Positions 10,984-21,266 of a stretch of 64,000 nucleotides of DNA are shown in pieces. The stretch's first letter is position 1. The number at the start of each line of letters is the position of its first letter. The DNA lies in contig CATNEN010000007.1 in assembly GCA_950097015.1 (NCBI GenBank), positions 9,549,001 to 9,613,000 of the forward strand, read 5' to 3'. The position numbers and the translations under genes are program-made. This DNA comes from Macrostomum hystrix. Lineage: Eukaryota; Platyhelminthes; Macrostomidae. Under the pieces are notes generated by a model. It did no database searches. It was given only the letters and a program-made list of their open reading frames with translations, and was not told the origin of the DNA.

Positions 10984-11600
10984 CACGCAACCCCAAACTC
11001 GCAAACGTGGCAGTCCGGGGCGGCGTCAAATGGCGCGTCGCGGAGCCAGCGACCGAACCGAATCCGACCCGTTGGCGGTGTCGAGCGCCTGGCGTCGCTC
11101 AAAATGCAGTCCACCTATCTCAGAGTCCTTATTGGGTCTGAGTCTGTTATTGAGTTCAGATATTAAGCCAGGTATCTGAGATGCGAGAATGTGTCGAATG
11201 TGTGCTCATGTCGATGACCAAATAGATCCAGATGATCCAAGATGAACGTTACTGTCAAACGTTCGTAGAAACGGCAAGAAATTTCACATTTAAAGAAGAG
11301 TCAAACCAAGTAAGCTATGAAATAGAGTTATGATGCAGCAGCTGCTGCTGTCAGTGCCACATCTTGGTATTTCCCATTCGAGTTCTGCTGCCGCCTCACG
11401 CGCGGTTCGACTTGCTGACCGGCCTGGACGGGAAATGATCGACAGTTGGATAATTCGCCCGCCGAGAGATTAACTTCCGTCGTGTGGAAATGCGTAAGCA
11501 TCGAGGCTTCCCAATGAGCCCATTCGCGCAGGTTTGTAGCCTTCACACCTGCTCATTTCCCATCTCATTTTCCTGCCTCCTGACTTCATTGGGCAGGGGC
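10984..11600. other. Spacer between the LINE tail and the small secreted-protein gene
   Basis: No gene was seen. The segment 10984-11110 is GC-rich and may be unique sequence flanking the insertion. The rest is mixed. No target-site duplication for the LINE could be identified by eye. Confidence 0.5.
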
Positions 11601-11606
11601 GCCTCC

Positions 11607-11617
11607 CTGCGCCTCGG
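11607..11617 (+). promoter_or_regulatory. Possible TATA-like element
   Basis: GGGTATTTGAAGG lies about 95 bp upstream of the start codon at 11704. A similar GGTATTTAAAAAG precedes the Rh transporter gene at 51541. Position and composition are suggestive only. Confidence 0.25.
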
Positions 11618-11703
11618 GTATTTGAAGGCTTGCGGCTTTGCCAGTCCTCACCCACCCCTCCGCCCGCTCTCACTCGGAACTGTCAGCCGCTCCCGCTGCT
11701 CCA

Positions 11704-12227
11704 ATGCGCCCAGTCGGTTTCCAGCTACTCATTGTGGCCTGCTGCCTCCTGACCATCGGCGCCTCGTATCGCTTCAACAAGATCCCGGAGGTGTTCAAAG
11801 ACTTGCAGAGGCTAAAAAGCATGACTAAGCAGGGTAAGATGAAAGCCGCAGACTGTCCAGCCTCATTTGTTGATGTGGTTCGCTCATGAACCGCTTGTTC
11901 CGCTAAATCCGGCTCCGTTCGTTCCTTGGTTGTTTAGGAAGTTCACAATGCTACTCTTCAGAATCCGTGACTGTTTGTCTCTCTCGGTTATCACTCCTCT
12001 CGTGTAAAGGAAGACTACTTAGAGTAGTATTCGCTAATTAGGAAAGAAGCGACTCGCTGCTGATTCCTGATTTCAATTCCCTCGCAGAGGCCACAAAGAT
12101 GCTGATGGACGAAGTGTGCACCGACTGGTGCCGCAGCCGCTACCCAAACGACCCTGTGTGCGTCGGCGTCTACACCACCCCCTACTTCCTCCGGCCCAGC
12201 TGCTTCTGCGTTGCCTGCGGCTACTGA
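11704..12227 (+). CDS. Small secreted six-cysteine protein, two exons
   Basis: Exons 11704-11833 and 12088-12227 join in phase 1 (donor GTAAGA, acceptor CGCAG) and give 89 residues. Residues 1 to about 20 are a signal peptide (MRPVGFQLLIVACC, then LLTIGAS). A lysine-rich stretch follows, and then a compact C-terminal domain with cysteines spaced C-x3-C-x9-C-x13-C-x-C-x2-C, ending at GY. The C-x3-C and C-x-C pairs recall cysteine-stabilised secreted peptides, but the order does not match a classical six-cysteine alpha-beta defensin. I do not assign a family or activity. It could be a hormone-like, antimicrobial or structural peptide. The start is supported by the signal peptide and the clean splice. 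The 17-bp minisatellite begins about 320 bp downstream. Confidence 0.7.
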
Positions 12228-12552
12228 GGGGCGCCCGCCGGCCGTTGCTGGGCTGTTGCTGTGGATGCTCTAACTCTTGCCGATGCTTCATTTATTTGAT
12301 TTTTATTTGCCAAGCAACTGGGATTTGACAGTGGGGCTCTGTCTGATTGTTTGGAAACAAAAATTTTCCACCCTGCTTTACTGCGCAAACTTCTGATTCT
12401 GTTTAACACAAAAGCAGACAGTCGAGCCAATGGCTTGCAGGCAACTACTCTGGCCTGCCAGACACAGTCTTTCTTCCTGATTTCACCTGCTTGATTAAAG
12501 CCTTGATGTGTCCTAGAGTGACCGTAATACTGATATATAGTATTTAATACAT

Positions 12553-13000
12553 ACTGACAGTGAGCACATGATAACAGTGAGCACATACTGATAGTGAGCA
12601 CATACTGACAGTGAGCACATGCTGACAGTGAGCACATACTGACAGTGAGCACATACTGACAGTGAGCACATACTGACAGTGAGCACATACTGATAGTGAG
12701 CACATACTGATAGTGAGCACATACTGACAGTGAGCACATACTGACAGTGAGCACATACTGACAGTGAGCACATACTGACAGTGAGCACATGCTGACAGTG
12801 AGCACATACTGACAGTGAGCACATGCTGACAGTGAGCACATACTGACAGTGAGCACATACTGACAGTGAGCACATACTGACAGTGAGCACATACTGACAG
12901 TGAGCACATGCTGACAGTGAGCACATACTGACAGTGAGCACATACTGACAGTGAGCACATACTGACAGTGAGCACATGCTGACAGTGAGCACATACTGAC
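12553..13000. repeat. 17-bp minisatellite
   Basis: About 26 copies of GACAGTGAGCACATACT, with T/C and A/G variants (GATAGTGAGC, CATGCT), run in tandem downstream of the six-cysteine gene. Each unit contains CAGTGAGC. Long ORFs on the minus strand here (repeated MCSLSVCAHCQYVLTVS) only translate the repeat. Confidence 0.95.
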
Positions 13001-13521
13001 AATCACCAGTGTCATTAGGGCCCTCTTGCTAGATTTAGTTTACGGAAAATGCGTTTCAAAAGCTACTGCCAGTAGTGAGTTATGCTTTTGGTTTCCAAGC
13101 TGTTAAGTTTTGAAGTCTTTTCGGCCTTCTCAGACTTCTTTCGATCAATGATGGTCCTGGGTACAAGGCAAGGCGCTGCTCTCACTGTGCCAGCCGCGAT
13201 TTGAATAATTAACCACTTGGCTGATACTTGGCTACCTATTATGGGATATTTATCCCACTAGCTTGAGCACAAGCTAGCTTTCGGCTAATGTACTTTTGTT
13301 TGGTATTCGAGTTCTCTAAAACTCAGTCTATTTCTTTCTCAGCGCACAACTAATGGCAAAATTTTGAGGCCTCGTGGAATGAAACAAAGACTGGCATAAT
13401 TCCTCAGGGAAATGCGTCCTATTGGATTAATAAATGATGCTCTCACGGTCCGGTCCGTGCGTGACGTTGGCTTTTCTTACCTCCGTGTTAAATGATCTTA
13501 AGTGATCGCAGGCCAGGTATA

Positions 13522-13797
13522 ATAATATTATTATTTGCAGGAGGGCTGCGGGCAGTGGCAGATCATTCGGTGACACTAGACCCGCAGCCAGCGAGGAGGC
13601 AATTCTGCCCATTTCGCTGACTCCTGAGCACACACGCACATAGATACTGTACGCAGGCATACGCTCACGCAGGTGTGTACATCCGCCCTGACTTTCTCAT
13701 CGTCAGGCAGTGCGTCAGGCATTCTCTCCGCGGCTGCGCCCCAATTAAATGTGGCCTCGATGCGGATTCGAGCTCAGGGACCTTGAGTCAGGCAAAA
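13522..13797 (-). mobile_element. tRNA-headed SINE, family A, copy 2
   Basis: It carries the same ordered blocks as copy 1: on the minus strand AGCTCGAATCCGCATCGAGG, CGGAGAGAA, TGACGATGAGAAAGTCAGG, GTCAGCGAAATGGGCAG and CTAGTGTCACCGAATGATCT. It ends in an A/T tail (AATAATAATATTATTATTT at 13520-13538). The first half of the tRNA head is missing or degraded. Confidence 0.7.
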
Positions 13798-14266
13798 TGA
13801 AATCGGAAAACAATTGCAACCGCAGCAAAATTCCGCTAACGAGCTGCCAGTCAGGACCCCCTCACGAATCACTCAGTCCCGGCTGCTTTCGTTATTTTCT
13901 CAATGGCGAGCGAGACTGATTGGGGGCTTCGAATTGAGGCCGAAGAGGAGGCTGGCAGTTTAGTTTAATGTCCGAATATTTCAGGAATAATTCGTATTAT
14001 AAATGCTTCGAATTGAAAAAAGCGATAACTTGCTCACAATCAACTCTAAAACTGACAAACCGACAGCATTCGAGCCATGCTTTTAGTAGGACTATTGCAT
14101 CATTGCATGTTGGTTTCTGTAAGTTATAGCCCCAGTTGTTAGTTTATTTCACAAGCAAAACATTAGTAGAGTTCCTTCAGAAGCAGCAGCAGCTGCGGTT
14201 TTGGAGGCAGCAGCGTCAGAGGCAGCAGCTCTCCTAATAGTGCTGGAGCCGCTCGAAGGCGCCCGT

Positions 14267-16762
14267 CTAGCCGGGCCTCGAGCCCGCCTGCTCCACCCGC
14301 AGCCGGATGCCCGCCTCCATCTTGCCGGCGATGTAGCGGAACACGGCCAGCCAGGCGCGGTCCACCGCCCTGCTGTGGCTGGCACCCAGTCGGTCCTGCA
14401 GTGCGAAGCTGATGGCCGGCCACAGCCTCTGGTGTTCCGGGGGCAGAGTTTTTTATCTCACTTTAGTACAGCCAACAGAGAAGCCAATCGCATTAAGTGG
14501 GTCAAATCGGGTCAATCAGAATCTGTGTGGGTCAAGTCGGGTCAATCAGAATCTGTGTGGGTCAAGTCGGGTCAATCAGAATCTTTGCGGGTCAAGTCGG
14601 GTCAATCAGAATCTGTGTGGGTCAAGTCGGGTCAATCAGAATCTGTGTGGGTCAAGTCGAGTCAATCAGAATCTGTGTGGGTCAAGTCGAGTCAATCAGA
14701 ATCTGTGTGGGTCAAGTCGGGTCAATCAGAATCTGTGTGGGTCAAGTCGGGTCAATCAGAATCTGTGTGGGTCAAGTCGAGTCAATCAAAATCTGTGTGG
14801 GTCAAGTCGAGTCAATCAGAATCTGTGTGGGTCAAGTCGGGTCAATCAGAATCTGTGTGGGTCAAGTCGGGTCAATCAGAATCTGTGTGGGTCAAGTCGG
14901 GTCAATCAGAATCTGTGTGGGTCAAGTCGAGTCAATCAAAATCTGTGTGGGTCAAGTCGGGTCAATCAGAATCTGTGTGGGTCAAGTCGGGTCAATCAGA
15001 ATCTGTGTGGGTCAAGTCGAGTCAATCAGAATCTGTGTGGGTCAAGTCGGGTCAATCAAAATCTGTGTGGGTCAAGTCGGGTCAATCAGATGGTTGGACT
15101 AATGGCCGCAGGAATATGTGAGGCATTTGCTGGATTCCTCTGTGTCAGCGAAAGAAGCGCAGACAGTTGGGCCAGCACGAGCCATTCAGCTCATAAATAT
15201 TTAGGATTTGAAAGTTCCCCCCAGAGAAATCACAGCCCACCGCCTGGCTGGACCTCGGTGGACAAGACCCAGTGAGGCCCAGGGCACCCCGGGCTAAGCA
15301 TCGATTGCAGCTTCTTTCTGCAGCCTTCTCAGCTGGTGTTGGGGCATTGTGCGCAGTCCCTGACAGACCATGAGGTGCTCGGGCCGCACACTAAACGCCC
15401 AGTGCGCCTGGCCCAGCGCCAGCAGCACGGAGTTCAGCATCAGCGCATCGTCCAGACAGTCGACAGCCGCGCCCAGCGCCTGCATCACCGCCAGGCCGTG
15501 GCGCTCGAGCTTGCGAGCGTCGAACTGCGCGCGCCCGTCCTCGCCGGCCGCTTCGCGGCTGTCCGCTTCGCCGTCCAGCCGCATCAGCCTGCAGAACAAG
15601 CTGCGCAGATCCGCGTCCGTCTGGAACAGCCTTTGGGATCGGAAATGAGGGGATTTAACAAAGGGGATCTGAAGAGTGGGAAGATTCAGCTAAGGGGATC
15701 TGAAGAGTGGGAAGATTCAGCTAAGGAGATCTGAATTGTGGGAAGATTCAGCTAAGGAGATCTGAATTGTGGGAAGATTCAGCTAAGGGGATCTGAAGAG
15801 TGGGAAGATTCAGCTAAGGAGATCTGAATTGTGGGAAGACTCAGCTAAGGGGAACTGAATTGTGGGAAGATTCAGCTAAGGGGAACTGAAGAGTGGGAAG
15901 ACTCAGCTAAGGAGATCTGAATTGTGGGAAGATTCAGCTAAGGAGATCTGAATTGTGGGAAGACTCAGCTAAGGGGATCTGAAGAGTGGGAAGATTCAGC
16001 TAAGGGGATCTGAAGAGTGGGAAGATTCAGCTAAGGGGATCTGAAGAGTGGGAAATTTTAGTTAATCGGATCGTTGACTTTTTCTGATGAAATGAATCAT
16101 AATTATAATTTATGCTGAAATTTCGTACAGCGCAGCTTGTTTGCCGAAATCTCATTCGATATCTGCCTGACTCTAGTCTAAGTGACACCTGCAAAAGTCT
16201 CGCCGGCTGCGGGGCATTTGAAGGCTGCCTCCCCATTTGCGTCATTAATTATCTAGATCGCCTGAGAAGTAGGCCCGCATCTCTGCAGCCCTTTTAGGGG
16301 AAATAATTTCAGGAGAAACGTTCACTAATCCCTCGCCTTCTCTTCCACGCCGCCTACGGCTCTCTTTGACAATGTCTGGCGGCCCCGCGGCTGCGTCGCA
16401 GATTGGGCTAAACTGAGATTTGAGGGCCAATGAAATCAGATTCTGACAATCACCGAGTTGAAGCGCCTCACCTGCCTTAAGGAGCTGAATACCTTAATCT
16501 GCGAGATTAATTACACCTAGCTTCAGGCACTGAAGGCTTAATTTATCAATTTTTCGGGCCAGTTATTAAAACTTCGCGGCCCCTCAAACCTGTTGAATAT
16601 GGCGGCTCCAGTTCCGGGCATATCAGCGCTCAGCAGCTGCCAGGTTTCGCGCACCAGTGCCACCTGCACCGGGGTCAGGTGATTGCCAATCTGGTCATTC
16701 AGGCTGCGCTCCACTGACCGCGGCGGAGGCGAGGAACCGGGCGTCGAGAAGCCGCAGCCCAT
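14267..16762 (-). CDS. GbX-like: Globin X-like membrane-anchored globin, three exons
   Basis: Exons 16762-16590, 15630-15369 and 14428-14267 (all minus) give a 198-residue globin, the usual size for globin X. It begins MGCGFS, a dual acylation signal (Gly2 myristoyl, Cys3 palmitoyl) typical of membrane-bound globin X. Helix A/B is PVQVALVRETWQLLSADMPG. The CD region has LRSLFCRL, distal His E7 lies in KLERHGLAVM and proximal His F8 in LGQAHWAFSV. The G/H helices are WPAISFALQDRLG and AWLAVFRYIAGKM. The introns fall in phase 2 after AAIFN-R and in phase 0 before RLWPAIS, the ancestral B12.2 and G7.0 globin positions. The second donor is CATG|GTCTGT, a non-ideal but usable GT. The expected role is heme-based O2/NO or redox chemistry at membranes. 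Stop TAG at 14267-14269. Confidence 0.9.
14495..15090. repeat. 30-bp minisatellite in globin intron 2 (G7.0)
   Basis: About twenty copies of a 30-bp unit (GTCAAGTCGGGTCAATCAGA plus ATCTGTGTGG) lie close to the acceptor of the last globin exon. On the transcribed strand each unit contains CCACACAG followed by ATTCTGATTGAC, which looks like an acceptor plus a branch-point-like string. Variation is nearly limited to G/A at two positions. Confidence 0.95.
15650..16052. repeat. 31-bp minisatellite in globin intron 1 (B12.2)
   Basis: About thirteen copies of a unit containing GGGATCTGAAGAGTGGGAAG and ATTCAGCTAA lie immediately next to the acceptor at 15631-15632. Read on the gene strand, units carry CACTCTTCAGATCCC, a pyrimidine-AG decoy close to the true GATCCCAAAG acceptor. 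Confidence 0.92.
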
Positions 16763-16984
16763 GCTGCTCTGTGTGGACTGGATGGCCGGTGGGGATCGAC
16801 CGAGAAATCAGAACTGTCGATGGCAGTTCGGCGTGAAGGGAGCTGGTTCTCAACTTTATTTAACAGCCCGATGTCCAGTTCTGATTGGTCAATCGGAAGT
16901 GAGCCAATAGCAAAGAGCTCATAGCTTTCCGTCAGTTCGGCCAAGGTGGACATGACGAAAGTGACGTTTGAAACATAACGACGG

Positions 16985-17130
16985 ATGGATTAGGACGCCC
17001 GCTCCCCTGACCCTGAGCACACACACGCAAGGGAGATGCACCTCTGCCCCCCTGACGCACAATCCTATTGTCCATCAATAAGAGTGTTGCACATCAAGCA
17101 CCGGGCCTTCTCTTCACGACCCCCGCGCCT
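16985..17130 (-). mobile_element. Possible degenerate SINE family A relic
   Basis: The minus strand shows GAAGAGAAGGCCCGG, then GTGTGTGTGCTCAGGGTCAG and GGGCAG-like blocks in roughly the order of the SINE body. No tRNA head is recognisable. The surrounding 16763-17679 holds nothing else I can support. Confidence 0.35.
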
Positions 17131-17679
17131 GCGTCTCAAAAGGAATTTATTAACAGTCCGAAATCGGGCAGCCAGGCTAAAGAGAGAACTCGGCTGAAAT
17201 ATAGGGAAGTAGATGTGAAAGACGAGCTAACAGGAAACAAAGAACACACAGAGGAGGCGGGCAGATGCAGAACAGGAAATGACGGACAGTGAGCTCAGCA
17301 AAAGACTCCCAACGTAGGCCAAATAATTGAAATAAGTCAGCTCAGGTAGATTAGTTATCAGGTGTATACACCGATACATCCTACAACTCGTAGAAGAGTT
17401 GTGCTTGTTCTGAGAGCTGATTAAAATATGAATTTACATAAGGCTCGGCAAAATGCGCCGAATTCTTTGTTACGAGGCTTCAAATGTACTTTGTGACGGT
17501 CGGGTTGGCCGTAGGAGGAGTTGGGATAAAAAAATATCCGCTGATTTCACTTCTTTCGAATAACAAAATACAATTGCAACATTTGGTGCGTACATTTTCA
17601 GTTGAGAAAAACAGAAATAGTTAGTTGATGAGAAAAGCAATTTTCAGGCCTGAGTTGCCCGCCTCATACGCCTCACTCG

Positions 17680-20453
17680 TTATTCTCCCGGACCATTCGC
17701 GTACAGGGGCTCGCTCTCCGCCTTCCTGGACTTAATAAGCTGCGTCCTGGCCATTTCCTTCGTTTTGCTCATTGCCACCGCATGCTCGGCGGCCTCCGCC
17801 CACTTGATTGAGTAGTCTATGGGGTTTGTGCAGGTGCCGCCGCGCTCCGGGTACACGTGCGACATCAGCATCTGCGTGGGAGGAGTGGCGGTTGTGAAAC
17901 GTGTCGAGTTTTCAACTCCGAGACAATGAGAGTCTTGACGTTGAGAAAGTTAGAACAAATAAAGGGCGGCGACTCTGAGATTTTGCGCATTTATCCGTGA
18001 GCCTATGATGGCTCAATGGCTAATGAAATGTCCTGAACGAAGCAAAGTCTAAGTCAGCTACCTCCATGCGATCATTCTTCGGCTCCAAGCTGCCCCACTG
18101 CTGGCGCTTCTGCACCGCCTTCCATGGCGTCGACTCGACCGTTCTGTTCTTCGTCTTACGGTAAGGCGCCCGAAGAGAAATCTCGCCGAACATTCGCTGG
18201 CTCGCGCCGGTGCGCTGGTAGTTGAAGTACAAATCCGTGTTGTCCGGGGTGGTCTCCTTCAGAAACATGGACACCACGGCTGAAGTCCCGTACGGCTTGC
18301 GGTTCTTGTAGGGTGGGAAGAGCATGCTCATCATCTTATCGCACTGGTCAATTGCAGAGTAGCTGGGACCACGGATGTCCACAATGAGATACTTCAGCCA
18401 GCGGTAGCTCCCCATGCGGCGGTTCAGAATGCGGCGAGTCACCTGAGGGGATTGATTCAGAGGTTTAAGACTGCCTGACTGTGCCCTGTCTGATTTATGT
18501 TAGTCCTTACAATTTAACTGGACAATGATGGGGACCAGTCAAACTCTGGGGAGTACTGAACTGCTAGCTGCCTCACCTCAATCTCACACAATGATGGGGA
18601 CCAGTCAAACTCAGGGGAGTACTGAACTGCTAGCTGCCTCACCTCAATCTCACACAATGATGGGGACCAGTCAAACTCAGGGGAGTACTGAACTGCTAGC
18701 TGCCTCACCTCAATCTTACACAATGATGGGGACCAGTCAAACTCAGGGGAGTACTGAACTACTAGCTGCCTCACCTCAATCTTACACAATGATGGGGACC
18801 AGTCAAACTCAGGGGAGTACTGAACTACTAGCTGCCTCACCTCAATCTCACACAATGATGGGGACCAGTCAAACTCAGGGGAGTACTGAACTGCTAGCTG
18901 CCTCACCTCAATCTCACACAATGATGGGGACCAGTCAAACTCAGGGGAGTACTGAACTGCTAGCTGCCTCACCTCAATCTTACACAATGATGGGGACCAG
19001 TCAAACTCAGGGGAGTACTGAACTACTAGCTGCCTCACCTCAATCTTACACAATGATGGGGACCAGTCAAACTCAGGGGAGTACTGAACTACTAGCTGCC
19101 TCACCTCAATCTCACACAATGATGGGGACCAGTCAAACTCAGGGGAGTACTGAACTGCTAGCTGCCTCACCTCAATCTTACACAATGATGGGGACCAGTC
19201 AAACTCAGGGGAGTACTGAACTACTAGCTGCCTCACCTCAATCTCACACTTAGTTCGACTGGCAACCGAACGGAAGCGGCCCGGATCGACCAGAAAGGCC
19301 TGGATCATTTCGTCCGACAGAAAGATGATGAACTCCTTAATGTGCACGTCTGCGAACACGCCTATGCAGCCGATGACCATGCCCTCCTTCTCGAGGTGCC
19401 CAACTGACAGCCTCCTACGTACCTCCTTAGCTTCGTCGTCTTTGACCGGGCCGCGCATAGCGTCCACATTCTCGCCATCCATGTAGCGCTTAAAGTGGCG
19501 CAGGGCGTCGTCAACCTCGACTTCCTCGCCTTCACCGCCCTCATCTTCGTATTCATCGCCGTTTCCATCGTCGTCTGAGTCGCCTTGGTGTTGGGAGGGT
19601 TCATCCTGATAGCGCGCGGCGCCATCAACCGATGAAGATTCCGAAGCGCCCTTCTGCCCCGCCTGCATGTACCGAGCAGTTTTGATGGAGCTGCCTTCGC
19701 TATCTGGACTAAGACTAAGTCCAAAACTAGTGGTAAAACTACCACTGGGTCGTGTTGCAGATCCAGCATAATCTCTACCATTATCAGGTGATCCACTGTC
19801 AGAACTAAATTTTTTGCCAGTTTTGGCTGTATAATTAGCTTGGCTGAAAGTTGTGGATTTTGTGACGGCCAAATTTGTGGCATTATCGGTGCCACGAGCC
19901 TGCGGGGAAGCTTCGTCAGAGACGCCACTTCTATCAGCCGACTCATACTCGATTGAGCCCTGCCCACCCATCCTGAAATTACAGGACAAGAGATAGAGGA
20001 CTAAATATAGGTTCTCAAAAGCTTACTCTTAGTACTCTTGTCTGATTCAAAAGCTCAATCCTGAGCATATCAAGAACCAGAGAGGCCAACTCACGCATTA
20101 GAAAAGTTGGAGTCGCTGTCCATGATGATGTTGATGTTGAGGTCAGCGGTGGCTCCAGTGGGCTGAATCTCTGTCTCGACCCGAGTGTGCTGGCCTGTCT
20201 TGGACAGGTGCACCTGAACGTCTTGGATGCTGGGCACCATGTTGCTGTTGTTGTCCGCATTGACCGCGTGCAGCATCTGCTCATAGACCCCGCCGGCCCG
20301 CATGGGCTCGTACTTGTACAGGCCATCGAAGACGCGGCAGCTAGATTCCAACCCGCTCTTACTGCTGCTGCCTCTGTCGTCGCTGCTGCTGCAACTGCTG
20401 GAGCTGCTGCTGCTGCTACCGCTGTTCATGCCTTTCTTCTTCTTTTCCTGCAT
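17680..20453 (-). CDS. Unrecognised four-exon protein with Ser-rich N-terminus and acidic middle
   Basis: Exons 20453-20095, 19972-19237, 18442-18062 and 17871-17680 (minus) join in phases 2, 0 and 0 to give 555 residues. The donors are GC|GTGAGT, GAG|GTGAGG and GAG|GTAGCT. The acceptors are TTTCAG, CCTCAG and CACGCAG. The N-terminus is Lys- and Ser-rich and then becomes ordered (CRVFDGLYKYEPMRAGG, VQVHLSKTGQHTRVETEI). A low-complexity and acidic stretch follows (DSDDDGNGDEYEDEGGEGEE). The C-terminal half looks globular (EFIIFLSDEMIQAFLVDPGR, MGSYRWLKYLIVDIRG, DLYFNYQRTGASQRMFGEI, NPIDYSIKWAEAAEHAVAM). There is no signal peptide or membrane segment. I do not recognise the family. Clean exon phases and conserved-looking blocks make it a real gene. 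Exon 2 abuts the unusual 66-bp donor array, so longer isoforms are possible. Confidence 0.72.
18525..19250. repeat. 66-bp minisatellite starting at a splice donor, eleven units, frame-preserving
   Basis: Eleven near-identical 66-bp units begin inside the end of exon 2 of the minus-strand gene. Every unit contains ATTGAG|GTGAGG, the true donor junction of that exon. Because 66 is a multiple of 3 and no stop occurs, the exon frame stays open through the whole array (to 18514). Each unit would encode 22 residues containing EVRQL and QYSPEFDWSPS. Differences between units are few (Glu/Lys, Val/Ala). Confidence 0.93.
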
Positions 20454-20826
20454 TTTTTAGCTGAAAGAAAAATCGATCTCGCAGTGGACCCAGCCGCCCT
20501 GGCTTAGCTCGGCTATGCTGCTTCCATAGCAGCAAAATGACCGAAATTCATTTTGGCCATAGACTGTTCCCCTGCCTCAATTAGAAAGAACAAGGCAATA
20601 GGGCCACTAGGCCAGGCAATACCGAATATTTGCGAACTAAGCTATGAAATGCGCTCGTACATGTAATAGGAGAACTGCTTGTATGAATAGACAATTTTCT
20701 TATTTAGTTTCTATAGTTTGCGGAAAAAAAATTTTCGTAAGCTGATTCAATAAGTAGATTGATCAAGTAAGAGTCGGATCAGATTCGCATATTAAATAAC
20801 TGTTGATTATTTAACTGCGCTTGTGA

Positions 20827-21130
20827 GTGGGTGAGTGGCAGAGCGGTTAACGCGGTCGCCTCTCGCACCAAGGTCCTTGAGCTCAATTCCGCGGCGAGGC
20901 CACGGAGAGAAGGCTTGGGGGCTTGAAGGACAATTTACGCCCTTGAGGGCCAACCTCCAAGGCACAGTGAAGTGTACACTGCCTGACGATGAGAAAGTCA
21001 GGGCAGATGTACACACCTGTGTGAGTGTGTGCTCAGGAGTCAGCGAAATGGGCAGAATTGCCTCTTCGCTAGATGCAGATCTAGTGTCACCAAATGATAT
21101 GCGATTGCCCGCAGCCCACCGGCAATTCTA
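20827..21130 (+). mobile_element. tRNA-headed SINE, family A, copy 3 (best preserved)
   Basis: It starts GTGAGTGGCAGAGCGGTTAA (A-box-like), with GAGCTCAATTCCGCGG as the degenerate B-box. The body blocks are GGAGAGAAGGCTTGGGGGCT, GTGTACACTGCCTGACGATG, GTGTGTGCTCAGGAGTCAGC and CTAGTGTCACCAAATGATAT. It ends in an ATT-rich tail near 21130-21150. It is about 300 bp and works as the reference for the other copies. Confidence 0.8.
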
Positions 21131-21266
21131 ATAGTTTATATTATTATTAACTGTGCTTGTGAAAATTGTGAAATATAGAAAAACGGACGATGACGTACGA
21201 ACGTCACCCTGACTTCAATGACGTCTAGGACATCTCGCGACCAATGGCGACATTGGTAGTGACTAT

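Noticed and set aside
10147-11179. Long Gln/Leu, Thr/Ala, Val and Cys/Ser ORFs on both strands
   Set aside because: They are translations of the CAA/CAG/CTA tail repeat, which is open in nearly every frame, and have no non-repeat domain.
12221-13015. Minus-strand ORF of repeated MCSLSVCAHCQYVLTVS
   Set aside because: It translates a 17-bp minisatellite. All three frames are similarly open.
14201-15275. Plus-strand ORFs through the 30-bp repeat
   Set aside because: The repeat lies in a globin intron on the other strand. Open frames follow from a unit divisible by three without stops.
18525-19253. Plus-strand 242-residue ORF of eleven 22-residue repeats
   Set aside because: It is the antisense of the donor array and has no leader, splice support or other domain.
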